Source of the DNA: a virus
Direction: 5' to 3' (one strand)
Virus record (IMG/VR): IMGVR_UViG_3300030106_001896
Location: 1 to 40,868 of that record
DNA length: 40,868 nt
Positions 22,689-33,014 of the stretch are shown here, piece after piece. The notes under the pieces were generated by a model, which was not told the DNA's origin, did no database searches, and saw only the letters and a list, made by a program, of their open reading frames with translations. Position numbers and translations under genes: made by a program. The first letter of the stretch is position 1. Every line of letters begins with the position of its first letter.

Positions 22689-25600
22689 TGGCTGATACAA
22701 AAGTAGAAATTGTAGAAAAAGAAGAAGAAGAAGAAAACGAATTTGATATAAACGAGTTTTTAGCTCCAGAAAATAAAAGAATGTTTACAACTAAGGACTA
22801 CATAAATGTAGCTCCTGGTTTTAATCCTACTGACTATTTTATATCTGCTAATTATAAACCTATTGATTTTGCACAAACTAATGCTGAGATAGCTAACAAT
22901 CCAGGAGGAGCATTTTTGCATGGATTAACTTTACACCATGCAGGAGAAAAACCAGATTCTTATGCATCTCTAGACGGGTTAAGTTACTTAGCAGGTTCTC
23001 TTATACCTTTGTTAACTATAAACCGTGTATCTGCAGGTACTTCTAGAAGTTTAGTAGGTAGACTTGGATTTGCTGATGATGCATACATGGTAGGTGAGGG
23101 AGGCAAACTAGTGCCTAGAGTTGGTGGTATGTCTAAATTATCTGCTAATAAGTCTCAACCTTACAAGTTACAAATGGAAGGACCTTTTACTAAAGTACAA
23201 GATACAATGAGAGGAGCTCCTGCTATTAGAAAAATTATGGCTAACAAAGCTAAGTTAGACCATGGTATTAGAATTGCAATGGAAGCTGGATTGTGGAATT
23301 TATCTGATGCTGAACTAGGAGGATTGTCAGGATATCAAGATGCTTTATTATATACAAGTATTGGAGAAGGTCTTGCAGCAGGTATATCTAGAGTAGCAGG
23401 TAGAGTTAAAAATAAACTAAGAACTAAAGGAAACAATGCTAATACTAAAGTAAAAGTAGATGAAACTAAAGCAGATGATTATGATGTAACTCAAGCAGCT
23501 AAGCAAGCTGATGAAGCCATAGATGCAGAACCTACTATACCTGAAGGCGTAGGACCAAAAGAAAAACAATTTGCCATAGAAAAAATACAAGAATTAAAAA
23601 CAGTTATAACTAAATTTAGAAATTTAGAAAATGCTTCTATTAAAAACACTGAAGGTTTTATAGAAGCTATAATGAGATTAACACCTAAAGAATTAGAAGG
23701 TAAAATATTTTATGATGCTGCAGGAAAAAAAGGACACAAAGTATTAAAAGATGGAGCACTAGAAACAGTAGAAAGATATGAAGAAGCTCTTAGAGTAGCT
23801 CAAGAAGTAGAAGGTTTTATAAAACCAGAAACTAAGTCACAAGATAAAGATTTAATACAAAAAGCCACTGATATAGTTGAAGGTATAAAACTTTTAACTC
23901 AAGGAAAATCAGAAGAGTTAATAGCAAAATTTGGTAAAAATTTTAAGAGAAAATTAAAAAGAAATAAAAAAGTTCAAGATGTAATTAAAGAAGAATCTAG
24001 TTTTAGTGATGAAGAATTAACTAACATGGCTATAGTTGAAGATACTATAGAAGCAGCAGAAAAACAATTAAAGCTAGACTTGGGTATGGACACAGTAGAA
24101 ATAACTAATCCTTATTTTGAATTTAATCCTAAGTATATAGCAGAAGATGTAAAAGAAATTAAACTAACAAAAAGTCCATCTTTTAAAATAAGAGCTAAAA
24201 CACCCAAGATAAAAACTGACAGCTTAGGGTTAACTACATATTCACCTGCAGTAATGAGTATGGAAACTAGAATAGGAGCTACAGCAGGTAGACCAGATAT
24301 ACCTTATATTAAACAATTTTACTCTGCACCAAAAGTCTCTGATAAACCTGGTAGTTATTATAATTTCTTAGAACAAGAAATGCGTCAATCAAGTGTACCT
24401 GTTAGAACTAGAGCATATGAAACTATAAAAGATTTACAAGAAGCTACTACTGCAATAGATGTTGGTATGTATAAAAACCCAAAAATAGACTATACTAACC
24501 AGCCAACAATCACAAAAAGAGATGGAACTACGGTTGCACTACCAATTACAGAAGGCGGACAAGTTGTATTAAAGCCAAAAAAACCAACTACTTTAAAACT
24601 ACCAGATAAAAGCACTTTAAGAACAGTTAATACAGATTTAATTACTGGATTATCTACTATACAAAAAATAATAGGTGACGTAAACAAAAGCCCTAGACCA
24701 AAAGAAATACCTGTTACTATAATAAGAAGTTTAGAAACTGCTATATCATTAGCTAATGAAACTATATTATCTAGAATGAATCCTGTAGTAGCTAGACGTG
24801 CATTAGCTTTAAAAGAAATTATACCTGTTAGAAATTATAACAACTTATTAACTAGATTAATTAACTCATTAGAATTACCTAAACCTAAACCAACAAAAAC
24901 AGCACAACAATTAAAATTAGAATATTTACTAAGTGGAGGAAAGGTAAAAAAAGTTCCTTCTAAAAATGTAGAACTAGATGCAAACGCTGAGTTTGCAGAA
25001 CATTTAAAAATACAACAACAGAAAATAGCTAAATTTAAATCTACATTTACAGATAAAAAAATTGTGGATTATGTTAAAAAGAATAATCCTAAAATGTCAG
25101 ATAAAGATATTACAATAGCAGCAGCTGAATTAAAAGAACAGATATATACAGCAGAATATAAAGCACTTACAGATTCAGATAGATATATTAAAATGTATGA
25201 AAAGAATTATTCACCAGATGCTTACTATGATACAACTCCTGAAGTTGGTTCTGACATAATCAAAGAAGAAGCAGACGCATTGTTTGCACGTCAAGCAGAT
25301 GAAAGTATTGATACAGGAGAAATAGTTGACCCTTTAAGTGGAGAGAAAATACTTTCTAAAGAAGTGCTTGATACTGAGCCAGATGGATTACCTAGAATTG
25401 TAGGTTTTTATGATGAATTAGTATCAGGTATAAAAGACCCACAATTCCAACTAGATGATAAAATAAATTTAATAGTATCAACACGTCCTAGTAAAATAAC
25501 AAAAGTAAATAAACTTTTACCACCTGCTAAAGCAACTGGTATACCTTTAGCTGGTAGAATAACTCCTATGAAGTTATCTAATCCTGCACATGCAGCTGCA

Positions 25601-28600
25601 GACCAATTAGAGTATATGTTAAATGTAGAATATAATGGTATACCTTTTGTTAATCTAAAAGAAGCTAATGAATACTTGTTGCCTAAAGTAAAAGAACTAG
25701 TACCTAAAGCAAACATAACCAAAGATGGTATTGCATATGGTAAAAATAAATTATTAGTTATAAAAGAATTAACTGACAGAGAACTGTTAGATAATCCAGG
25801 AACTGTTAAGTATGTATTGTTAGATTCAAATACTAACGTATCTGATTATCTAGCTTATGTTAATAAAAAGAATGCACTTAAAATTAAGAAAGCAAATCCA
25901 AAACAAAGACAAATAGATGCAGAAAAAACAGAAGTTCCTGGAACTAATATAGAAAACATATCTAGTGGTAAACAACTTAAAAGGTCTACTGGTGGTAAAG
26001 AAATAGATAATTTAACTTATATTGATAGTAGAGTAGGTAAACTATTAGATGAAACAGTAGATGCAGATACATGGATGAAAGCAGACCAGAACTTTAAATT
26101 AAACAATGTACCTCTTACTTACAATTTTGTAGACCAATTAGCTACTACTATGCAGAATGCTATAGAAATGCACAAAGTAGGTAATTTACAGACAAGAGAT
26201 TTAATGGAAATAATAGAAGTAGCTTTAGAAAAACGAGGTATAAATCCTAAAAACTTACCTAAAGATGTAGACTATCCTAATATAGCTAGACGTAAACTAG
26301 ATGAGTTGACTGCAAATATAGAAAAAGCAGGGGAAGCAAATAAAATGGGAGTCTCTGCTACTAATCCTATTGATATAATTAAAATGAAAAAACTAATGAA
26401 AGACTATGCTGATAACATGGATGATATAACTGGTAGAAATGCAGCTGAAATGTCTGCATTAGTAGACGAAGCTAGTGAGATTATAAAACAATTAAAAGAT
26501 AATGGGTATGTAAATAGTGGTTTAATGAAACTAGATGAGCTTGCAACTATAGCAGACTTCTTAAAAACACAAGCTAATTTTGTAGGAGATGCTAATGTAG
26601 ACTTGTTTGTAAAACAAATAGAGGATTCTTTTAGAGATGAGTATATTAGGTCTGCTCAAATGTTTATAACAAAAGAATATGGACAATTAAAAAATTATTT
26701 TGTTGCTGATACACACAAAGGTGGTAGTAAAATGCAAATGCAAATGAGAACTCAAGATGCTTCAGATTGGGGAGACACAGTAACTGAATATTTTCAAGCT
26801 GGAAAAGAATTAAAGAATGATTTTGGTACTGATTTTGAATCTTTAACAAAAACTATTAGACAAAACCCAGCTCAAAGAGAGTTTATTAAAGATAAAATGT
26901 TAGATTTTATAACAGATAATCCTGAGTTACTAGAAAACTGGGATGTAGGTATGGGGTTTCGTCCTGGTACACAGATTGTAAAGAATGCAGAAGGAGTAAG
27001 AACTGGTACAAGAGAAGTATCACAATTACCTTTAATGGGACAACAAGCTCCTGGGCAAGCTGGACTTAAATTTCAAGAAAGATACAAACAAATGAAATTA
27101 GGAAACTATGCTACAGGTATGAATGAGCGTACAACTACAGGAGCTATATTTAGAGACTGGATGCAACTTATGTCAGATAATCCTCATATATGGGAATCTT
27201 TTGTAGACAGACACATGTTAAGAGGTAAAGCTATAGACAAACTTTATTGGTTAAATAGGTATGCATCAGGAGATGATAAAGCTAAACACTATATACTAGA
27301 CACTATTGATAATGAACCTATTATAAATAACATGAGAATAAATCATTTAAATTTTATATATAATAATCCAAGAAGTCATTACAAAGATGGTAATGATTTT
27401 GTAAATGCAGGTGCAGTGGATGAAGGCATAAATAGTCCTATAGATGATGCAGGAACTCCTCCTCCCCCATCAGGAGGAGGCTACTATAGCACTGTAGATA
27501 CACCTGCTGAATCTATAAAAATTCCTTACATTGGTAAACATTTTTATAAAGACCCAGCACGTATATTTAAAAAAGCTTATCAAGTTATAGGTGACATTGG
27601 GTTTATAGATATTATAGATACAGCTAGAAATTATGTAAACAGAATGGCTGTAGTTCCTAAAGAATTTTTTGATTGGATGTCTCAATCTAGATTAAATAAA
27701 AGTATAACAGCTTGGCAGAAAAAATATCCTGATAGAAACTGGGCTGAGGAAGAAGTAAAGATAATAAATACTTTAAGAGACATAGATTATGAATTAGAAC
27801 AATTAAGAGTAGGTAAAGATGGTAGTAGATATAGACTTAGAAGCCAAGAAGAATCTATGAGAAAAAGAGGGTTAACTGAAGAAGAAATAACTAGAGGTTT
27901 AGATGCTCAGATACAAATTATAAAATATAAAGAACAACAAAAATTAAATACTTTATTATCCACTAAATTAACTAGACCTGAAAGTAGAGAAATAGCAGAG
28001 GCTTTCTATGAAGGCACAAGACAAATTAGAGATACTAGATACAATGACTTGCTTACCCCTGATTTAGAACTTGCATTAAGAAACGCTGGTATAGCAGAAG
28101 AAAATATGCCTAAAAGAATAGGAGATTTAGTAGGTTATTTCCCTAGAATAGCTGATGGTAGTTTTAAAATTAAGTTACAAAAAGGTAACAAGTATTTTGA
28201 TATAGGAACTTCTAATACTTCAAATAAAGAAACAGTGCAAAAAGAACTTATAAGATTTTTAAATAATGAACACAATGCAAAACTTTTAGAAAAACCTGAT
28301 GATTATTTTATACACATAATACCAACAGGTAGAAACTTAAGTGAAATATCTGATACAGCTATGGCAAATGCTGTAGATAAAAGTTACAAATATCAATTAG
28401 GAGATGTAAAAAGATATTTGTTTGGTAAAGAAAAACTTACAGCAGGAGATAACATAGTTGATTTTCTAGCAAGAGCAGCTAAACATAGAGGAGATGGACC
28501 AATGCAAGTAACTCCTTATAAATCATTAGAAGAGTTACTGTCTAGTTATTGGTACAATAATAGTAAAGCCTCTTTAACTTTACCTTTAACAGCCAAAATA

Positions 28601-30358
28601 AAAACAGTACAAGGAAAGTTAAATAAAGATGTACAAAGAGATTTGTACAATTACATGACTGACTATCACAATATGTTAATAGGTAAAAAAGGACCTGTAG
28701 AACAAAACATAGATAAGGTAGTTAACAACTTAATGGATTATGCTTATAAAATTCCTGTTGTTAAAAACAGATTAGAATCATTAGGTATATACGAAGGTAG
28801 TGGTAACCTTAGAACTTTAAGTAATTTAATACAAAGAACATCTTCTTTTGTAGCTTTAGGTGCTAACGTAGCTACAGCTTTACTGCAATATACCATTGTA
28901 GGACTTAACGTATTACCAAGATTAGCTTTAGATAGTAACAGTGGTAAAATATTAATGAAAGCTTGGAAACATGCTGGTGGTATTATGAACAAAACTAGCC
29001 CATACAACAAAGCTTATGAAAGAGCTAACCTAGAAATATTTAAACAAGATGGTGCAGTTCAAGATATTCTTAATGCTGGTGGTATTAGAAAAGCTGGACC
29101 TACACGTCAAGCTTTTAGAAAATTAAATGATTGGGCTATGTGGTTATTCCAAGATTCTGATACAAGGTCTAGAATGTTTACTCTTGTAGTAGGTGTAGAG
29201 AATGGTAAAAATATTCTAAAAGGTCTTAAAAGAAAACTTGTTAACCGTAAAGAAGTTATAACTAATGCTAATTATAAAAAATATTTAACTCAAGATGAAC
29301 AACTCATGTGGTTAAGAAGTAAAGCTAATAACACAAATTTAAAATCAAAAGTAACATCACCAGAAATAAAAAAATTAATAGATGATTATGCTGTAGATTT
29401 TATGGAGCAAACAAACCATACATATAACTCATTTAATAACCCATTAGCTTTTAGTAATCCTGTTACTAAACCATTTTTACAATTTAAAACATGGGTACAA
29501 AAAGAGATTACATTTTTTATAGATGCATTTAGAGAAGTACCTAGTTACTCTGGTGTGCCTATGGCAGAGAGGTATGGAAATGCAGCTAAGATAGTAGCTG
29601 CTTTCACAACACTTGGAGGTATATTCTCTTTACCTGGTGCTCAAGAACTAGACATGGCTACTAGATGGGCATTTGGTGTGTCTCCTAAAGCATGGATGTA
29701 CGAACAAGATTCTCCATTACATGATGTATTAGCAGGTGGGTTCTTTACTTTAGGTGGTGTCAGCATGGAAGGAAGAACAGGACCTGGTAACTTATTTACT
29801 GTAATAGATACAGATAACTTGCTTGGTATATATCCTGCAAGATTAGCCAAGGCAGCCATGGCATTTAGAGATGGTAGAACAGATGCTGCATTAAACTTTG
29901 CATTACCTAGATTTGTACAAAATTTAAAACAAGGTTATGATATGGCTACTACAGGACAACTAAGAAATACTTATAATGGTGGACTAACATTTAATGTAGA
30001 TGAAATGAGTGGTAATTCTGCTCTTAATATAATATATAAACTTGCAGGTTTTCAATCTATGGATGAAGCAAGATATCAAACTCTTAAGTTTGCTATGTTA
30101 GATGCTTCTAAATCTAGAGGTAGAGATAGAAGATGGATATACAATACTATATTTGATTATCTAGATGAAGGAGATACAAACAGAGCTAAAGCTTTTGCAA
30201 GAGAATCAGACGTTGAATTTGATAAAGTATTAAAAGAGTATAAGAAAAAGAATCAACCAGACTATACTCATAAAACTTATCCATACTTTGACAAAGAAGA
30301 TGAAGTGGATAAAGTTATGGGACCACTATTTAATCCTAAAGAAAGGAGGCTCAGATGA
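22688..30358 (+). CDS. Giant internal virion / polyvalent-type protein (2556 aa)
   Basis: This single gene takes up 19% of the genome. The N-terminus is acidic (EIVEKEEEEENEFD). A Pro/Gly linker (GTPPPPSGGG) is near residue 1588. C-terminal hydrophobic stretches (about 2053-2085: GANVATALLQYTIVGLNVL; about 2300-2320: AKIVAAFTTLGGIFSLPG) could insert in membrane. FSNPVTKPFLQFKTWVQKE (about 2255) resembles the terminal region of large polyvalent phage proteins (the PLxRFG type). The middle is helical and charged. I see no lytic transglycosylase or other enzyme motif, though a peptidoglycan-degrading module may be too diverged to spot. Likely ejected with DNA. It overlaps the previous gene by one base and the next by 4. 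Confidence 0.75.
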   Translation: MADTKVEIVEKEEEEENEFDINEFLAPENKRMFTTKDYINVAPGFNPTDYFISANYKPIDFAQTNAEIANNPGGAFLHGLTLHHAGEKPDSYASLDGLSYLAGSLIPLLTINRVSAGTSRSLVGRLGFADDAYMVGEGGKLVPRVGGMSKLSANKSQPYKLQMEGPFTKVQDTMRGAPAIRKIMANKAKLDHGIRIAMEAGLWNLSDAELGGLSGYQDALLYTSIGEGLAAGISRVAGRVKNKLRTKGNNANTKVKVDETKADDYDVTQAAKQADEAIDAEPTIPEGVGPKEKQFAIEKIQELKTVITKFRNLENASIKNTEGFIEAIMRLTPKELEGKIFYDAAGKKGHKVLKDGALETVERYEEALRVAQEVEGFIKPETKSQDKDLIQKATDIVEGIKLLTQGKSEELIAKFGKNFKRKLKRNKKVQDVIKEESSFSDEELTNMAIVEDTIEAAEKQLKLDLGMDTVEITNPYFEFNPKYIAEDVKEIKLTKSPSFKIRAKTPKIKTDSLGLTTYSPAVMSMETRIGATAGRPDIPYIKQFYSAPKVSDKPGSYYNFLEQEMRQSSVPVRTRAYETIKDLQEATTAIDVGMYKNPKIDYTNQPTITKRDGTTVALPITEGGQVVLKPKKPTTLKLPDKSTLRTVNTDLITGLSTIQKIIGDVNKSPRPKEIPVTIIRSLETAISLANETILSRMNPVVARRALALKEIIPVRNYNNLLTRLINSLELPKPKPTKTAQQLKLEYLLSGGKVKKVPSKNVELDANAEFAEHLKIQQQKIAKFKSTFTDKKIVDYVKKNNPKMSDKDITIAAAELKEQIYTAEYKALTDSDRYIKMYEKNYSPDAYYDTTPEVGSDIIKEEADALFARQADESIDTGEIVDPLSGEKILSKEVLDTEPDGLPRIVGFYDELVSGIKDPQFQLDDKINLIVSTRPSKITKVNKLLPPAKATGIPLAGRITPMKLSNPAHAAADQLEYMLNVEYNGIPFVNLKEANEYLLPKVKELVPKANITKDGIAYGKNKLLVIKELTDRELLDNPGTVKYVLLDSNTNVSDYLAYVNKKNALKIKKANPKQRQIDAEKTEVPGTNIENISSGKQLKRSTGGKEIDNLTYIDSRVGKLLDETVDADTWMKADQNFKLNNVPLTYNFVDQLATTMQNAIEMHKVGNLQTRDLMEIIEVALEKRGINPKNLPKDVDYPNIARRKLDELTANIEKAGEANKMGVSATNPIDIIKMKKLMKDYADNMDDITGRNAAEMSALVDEASEIIKQLKDNGYVNSGLMKLDELATIADFLKTQANFVGDANVDLFVKQIEDSFRDEYIRSAQMFITKEYGQLKNYFVADTHKGGSKMQMQMRTQDASDWGDTVTEYFQAGKELKNDFGTDFESLTKTIRQNPAQREFIKDKMLDFITDNPELLENWDVGMGFRPGTQIVKNAEGVRTGTREVSQLPLMGQQAPGQAGLKFQERYKQMKLGNYATGMNERTTTGAIFRDWMQLMSDNPHIWESFVDRHMLRGKAIDKLYWLNRYASGDDKAKHYILDTIDNEPIINNMRINHLNFIYNNPRSHYKDGNDFVNAGAVDEGINSPIDDAGTPPPPSGGGYYSTVDTPAESIKIPYIGKHFYKDPARIFKKAYQVIGDIGFIDIIDTARNYVNRMAVVPKEFFDWMSQSRLNKSITAWQKKYPDRNWAEEEVKIINTLRDIDYELEQLRVGKDGSRYRLRSQEESMRKRGLTEEEITRGLDAQIQIIKYKEQQKLNTLLSTKLTRPESREIAEAFYEGTRQIRDTRYNDLLTPDLELALRNAGIAEENMPKRIGDLVGYFPRIADGSFKIKLQKGNKYFDIGTSNTSNKETVQKELIRFLNNEHNAKLLEKPDDYFIHIIPTGRNLSEISDTAMANAVDKSYKYQLGDVKRYLFGKEKLTAGDNIVDFLARAAKHRGDGPMQVTPYKSLEELLSSYWYNNSKASLTLPLTAKIKTVQGKLNKDVQRDLYNYMTDYHNMLIGKKGPVEQNIDKVVNNLMDYAYKIPVVKNRLESLGIYEGSGNLRTLSNLIQRTSSFVALGANVATALLQYTIVGLNVLPRLALDSNSGKILMKAWKHAGGIMNKTSPYNKAYERANLEIFKQDGAVQDILNAGGIRKAGPTRQAFRKLNDWAMWLFQDSDTRSRMFTLVVGVENGKNILKGLKRKLVNRKEVITNANYKKYLTQDEQLMWLRSKANNTNLKSKVTSPEIKKLIDDYAVDFMEQTNHTYNSFNNPLAFSNPVTKPFLQFKTWVQKEITFFIDAFREVPSYSGVPMAERYGNAAKIVAAFTTLGGIFSLPGAQELDMATRWAFGVSPKAWMYEQDSPLHDVLAGGFFTLGGVSMEGRTGPGNLFTVIDTDNLLGIYPARLAKAAMAFRDGRTDAALNFALPRFVQNLKQGYDMATTGQLRNTYNGGLTFNVDEMSGNSALNIIYKLAGFQSMDEARYQTLKFAMLDASKSRGRDRRWIYNTIFDYLDEGDTNRAKAFARESDVEFDKVLKEYKKKNQPDYTHKTYPYFDKEDEVDKVMGPLFNPKERRLR

Positions 30359-30552
30359 TGGAAGTAATAACAGAGTACATTCCTTGGTTATTATCTGGTG
30401 TTCTTACAGTAGCAGGATATTTGTTTAAAAACAAGTATCAGCAACTAAAGAAAACTGTAGATGTCTTCACTAAGATGTGGGAAGATGACAAAGTAACACA
30501 AGAAGAATGGAAAGAATTTGTAGATGAAGCAAAAAAGTTAATAGGTAAATAA
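30355..30552 (+). CDS. Small membrane protein, possible holin-type (65 aa)
   Basis: One transmembrane segment (residues about 10-24, WLLSGVLTVAGYLF) is followed by a basic patch and a charged helix (25-65). The start overlaps the giant protein's stop by 4 bases and has AGGAGG upstream. Size, single membrane segment and position next to another membrane protein fit a holin or pinholin, but no sequence family is recognised. Confidence 0.65.
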   Translation: MMEVITEYIPWLLSGVLTVAGYLFKNKYQQLKKTVDVFTKMWEDDKVTQEEWKEFVDEAKKLIGK

Positions 30553-30572
30553 CCAGAACACCAGGAGGATAA

Positions 30573-30836
30573 ATGGAAGAACTTATACCTATAATTAAAG
30601 AAGTAGGATTCCCTATAGTAGTAGCATTCTTTGTACTACTACGTTTAAATGGTAGCTTAGACAAACTAAAAGTATCTATTGATACTTTATCTGACAAGAT
30701 GTCTGACAAAGATAATACTTTAGCTAAGCTTACTACCAAAGTAGACATGTTAGAACGTACCGTGTTTAGATTATCAAGAAATACAAGGAGGCAGAAGAAC
30801 TCTGCCCCCCAGGTACAACCCATGGAGAAAGAATAA
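30573..30836 (+). CDS. YvrJ-family-like membrane protein, possible holin (87 aa)
   Basis: The N-terminus ELIPIIKEVGFPIVVAFFVL closely follows the YvrJ family pattern (short proteins with one membrane segment, residues about 9-24). After it come a coiled coil (25-67) and a basic, Pro-containing tail. Family members occur in phages and Gram-positive bacteria and have been suggested to be holin-like. Clear AGGAGG ribosome site. Last gene of the plus arm. Confidence 0.7.
   Translation: MEELIPIIKEVGFPIVVAFFVLLRLNGSLDKLKVSIDTLSDKMSDKDNTLAKLTTKVDMLERTVFRLSRNTRRQKNSAPQVQPMEKE
30787..30809 (-). terminator. Candidate terminator for the minus arm
   Basis: A hairpin (GGCAGA at 30790-30795 with TCTGCC at 30801-30806, extendable after one mismatch) lies about 45 bases beyond the last minus-strand stop, inside the end of the plus-strand gene. 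On the minus strand it is followed by a short T-rich stretch (TTGTATTTC). Convergent transcription makes a stop signal here useful, but the T tract is weak. Confidence 0.35.
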
Positions 30837-30853
30837 CAAGGGAGTGGGCTGCA

Positions 30854-31348
30854 CTAATTTAAAGTTGTAGGTTCTTCTCCAGTTGTTTTTGTAAATAAAT
30901 CAGGAAACTCAGATTGAGCATAACTTGCCCAAGTAGTATTACTTAAATTAATAATTTCATATCCTTCTGATTTATGTATGTCTATTTCCGCTATGAACCT
31001 ATTTGTTTTTTCTATTTCATCAGGTTCTTTTATATATAATAACTGAGATTTTAACAATTTATTAGTTACTTCATGAGGTAATATCATGTTAATTAAAGCA
31101 GCTAGTGCCATTCTACATTTAAAAAATACAGGTTCTTCCCACCCATCTATAACTATTAAACGTGTTTTACCCAAAGATATCAAAGCTGCTAGTGATGGTA
31201 CAGCTTTTTCTACAAAGTCTGTGTTGTTAAAAGACAACATAAACTGTAAAGATATTAGCTCTCGTTCATCAGGATTCAAAGAATAATAATCTTCTATATT
31301 ATATATATGTTTTAACTCAGCTAATACCAGTCTTTTTTTGTTGCTCAT
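30854..31348 (-). CDS. Unknown protein, last gene of the minus arm (164 aa)
   Basis: No family is recognised. The protein is mixed alpha/beta with a hydrophobic centre (about 45-95: AVPSLAALISLGKTRLIVID) but no clear membrane segment, and no Walker or nuclease motif. The ATG has AGGGAGA upstream and overlaps the preceding gene's end by 32 bases. It ends 17 bases from the end of the convergent plus arm. Confidence 0.7.
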   Translation of the reverse strand: MSNKKRLVLAELKHIYNIEDYYSLNPDERELISLQFMLSFNNTDFVEKAVPSLAALISLGKTRLIVIDGWEEPVFFKCRMALAALINMILPHEVTNKLLKSQLLYIKEPDEIEKTNRFIAEIDIHKSEGYEIINLSNTTWASYAQSEFPDLFTKTTGEEPTTLN

Positions 31349-31847
31349 TTTTTATCTCCCTTTTGTGTGCTCGTGTAATTAAATCTACTATTATGTTAGG
31401 TTCTGCTTCCCAATACATGTAAAATTTACCAGGTACATATCTTACATTAAAAGGTATTCTTTGTAATATAAAATTTATTTTATCAGGAGATAAATTATAA
31501 TACAAGTATTGATGTGGGTTCCAATGAGGCTCAAGTTGATACCAATGTAATCCTAAAATAGGATTAGATTTGTTAACATAACTTGGAGTTAAATACATAT
31601 CTTTATACATGTACTCTTCTATCTGATTGTCTACCCATACCCAAAACTCAGGTCTTTCTTGAGTAGGTATAAATCTATCTAACTCTAAAGAAAATTGTTT
31701 TTTCTTTATTATCTCTAACATTCTAGAATATAAACTAACTCTTGTGTCAGTAAAAATACTACCAGATAGTATAGAACTTTCTGTAGTTGTAGATGCAAGT
31801 GTAGCTATAAGACTAAGTTTTTTTAAACTCTTTACATATTTATCCAA
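31317..31847 (-). CDS. Unknown protein with TTG start (176 aa)
   Basis: No family is recognised. It is rich in aromatic residues in the middle (LHWYQLEPHWNPHQYLYYNL, about 101-120) and has a basic tail. The longest frame opens at a TTG at 31847 with AAGGAG about 11 bases upstream and overlaps the preceding stop by 16 bases. The next in-frame ATG would cost 42 residues. It lies downstream of two nuclease genes, so a role in DNA metabolism or defence evasion is possible. Confidence 0.65.
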   Translation of the reverse strand: MDKYVKSLKKLSLIATLASTTTESSILSGSIFTDTRVSLYSRMLEIIKKKQFSLELDRFIPTQERPEFWVWVDNQIEEYMYKDMYLTPSYVNKSNPILGLHWYQLEPHWNPHQYLYYNLSPDKINFILQRIPFNVRYVPGKFYMYWEAEPNIIVDLITRAHKREIKNEQQKKTGIS

Positions 31848-32215
31848 CTAAGTATGTACTCCTTTATACTAGGAAAAAATCTAACAGGTTCAGACCTTTC
31901 TTCATTACTCAATGCAAAAAACATAATCATACCATTATCTTTCATTGCTGAATTAATCTGACGTTTTTGTTCTGCCATAGATATATAACCTTTTTTACAT
32001 TGTATACCTATCCAGTTTCTTTGACCATTTCTAGAATTATAAAGACCTACAATAATATCTGCTTTACCTCTACTACCTCTAGACTCTACAATATAATACT
32101 TAAGTTTGGGTAATGCATCTAGTATAACAGATATAACACTACGAGTTTTCTTTTCAAACATGTACCCACGTCTGTACATTTTTTTAAATCTAGGAGTTCT
32201 ACTTAGCTTTGACAT
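31832..32215 (-). CDS. PD-(D/E)XK nuclease, Hjc/Mrr-like (127 aa)
   Basis: The layout is that of small Holliday-junction-resolvase-type nucleases: GYMFEKKTR with Glu21 in helix 1, ESRGSRGKADIIVG with Asp53, and WIGIQCKKG with Gln72 and Lys74. The canonical ExK is QxK here, a variant known from Mrr-type nucleases. Such enzymes cut branched DNA or degrade host DNA. It overlaps the end of the Cas4-like gene by 17 bases. A resolvase role in concatemer processing is plausible. Confidence 0.75.
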   Translation of the reverse strand: MSKLSRTPRFKKMYRRGYMFEKKTRSVISVILDALPKLKYYIVESRGSRGKADIIVGLYNSRNGQRNWIGIQCKKGYISMAEQKRQINSAMKDNGMIMFFALSNEERSEPVRFFPSIKEYILSWINM

Positions 32216-33014
32216 TGCCGTCCTTATTACACAAGTCTAAATAAGTACAACCTTTACATATGTATTGAGGTACATCAGTAGGACGTGGTGGTAAGGTATT
32301 AGTAGCTATACCTTCTTTGATTGTGTTTACATGATTGTCTAACCAAGGTTTCCAGTAATCATACTTTTGTACTTCTCTACTCATTTTTTCAAACCTAGTA
32401 TCACATGATATTACTACATACTTGTTTTCCATAGTACTACGTTTAGTGTACATTAATATACCGTAAGGTATATTTAACTTTAACTTTTCTTTACCGTAAT
32501 ACATCCAGAGTAGGATTTGTTTAAGATGGTATGGATGGTATTTAAACTCATTCCATTTCCATAATTCAGTAGACTTTAGTTCCATAGGTACATAGAATTT
32601 TTTATCTCTATAGTCATACTCATGGACAAAGTCTGTAGTAGCAGTACACACAACGTCTTCTTCAACTCTTATGTGTACAGGGAATTGATTTTGTTCTATG
32701 GATTCTACACCATGGAGATGTCCATCCATTCTTCCTAGTATCTTAGCCTGAGTTTCTTCATTAACAAAACCCATATACATTCTTTTTCTTGCAAAGATAT
32801 CTTCTATAGGGTCGCTTGTTCTCTCACTGAAGTATCCATAATAACTCTGCCTTATGCAAGTTCCAAGGGAGCTGGAGCGTATAGCTTTATCTTTACCTCT
32901 AGCTTTCCATTCTTCAGTTCTAGCGTCCATGTAATTAGAAATTTCATCAGAACAAGCCTGTTCCAATGTTTCAAGGAAGTGTTCAGGGTCATATATTAAG
33001 TCTTTTACACTCAT
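32199..33014 (-). CDS. Cas4/RecB-like Fe-S exonuclease (271 aa)
   Basis: The protein has the PD-(D/E)XK pattern D128...E145-L-K147 (TTDFVHEYD and VPMELKST), a conserved Gln166 in HLKQILLW, and four Cys that could hold a 4Fe-4S cluster: Cys53 near the N-terminus and C253-x2-C256-x5-C262 at the C-terminus. That is the Cas4/AddB-type arrangement. Single-strand or 5' exonuclease activity in recombination or DNA processing is expected. The ATG has no ribosome site, only AT-rich sequence, so the start or mode of initiation is unsure. Confidence 0.85.
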   Translation of the reverse strand: MSVKDLIYDPEHFLETLEQACSDEISNYMDARTEEWKARGKDKAIRSSSLGTCIRQSYYGYFSERTSDPIEDIFARKRMYMGFVNEETQAKILGRMDGHLHGVESIEQNQFPVHIRVEEDVVCTATTDFVHEYDYRDKKFYVPMELKSTELWKWNEFKYHPYHLKQILLWMYYGKEKLKLNIPYGILMYTKRSTMENKYVVISCDTRFEKMSREVQKYDYWKPWLDNHVNTIKEGIATNTLPPRPTDVPQYICKGCTYLDLCNKDGNVKAK

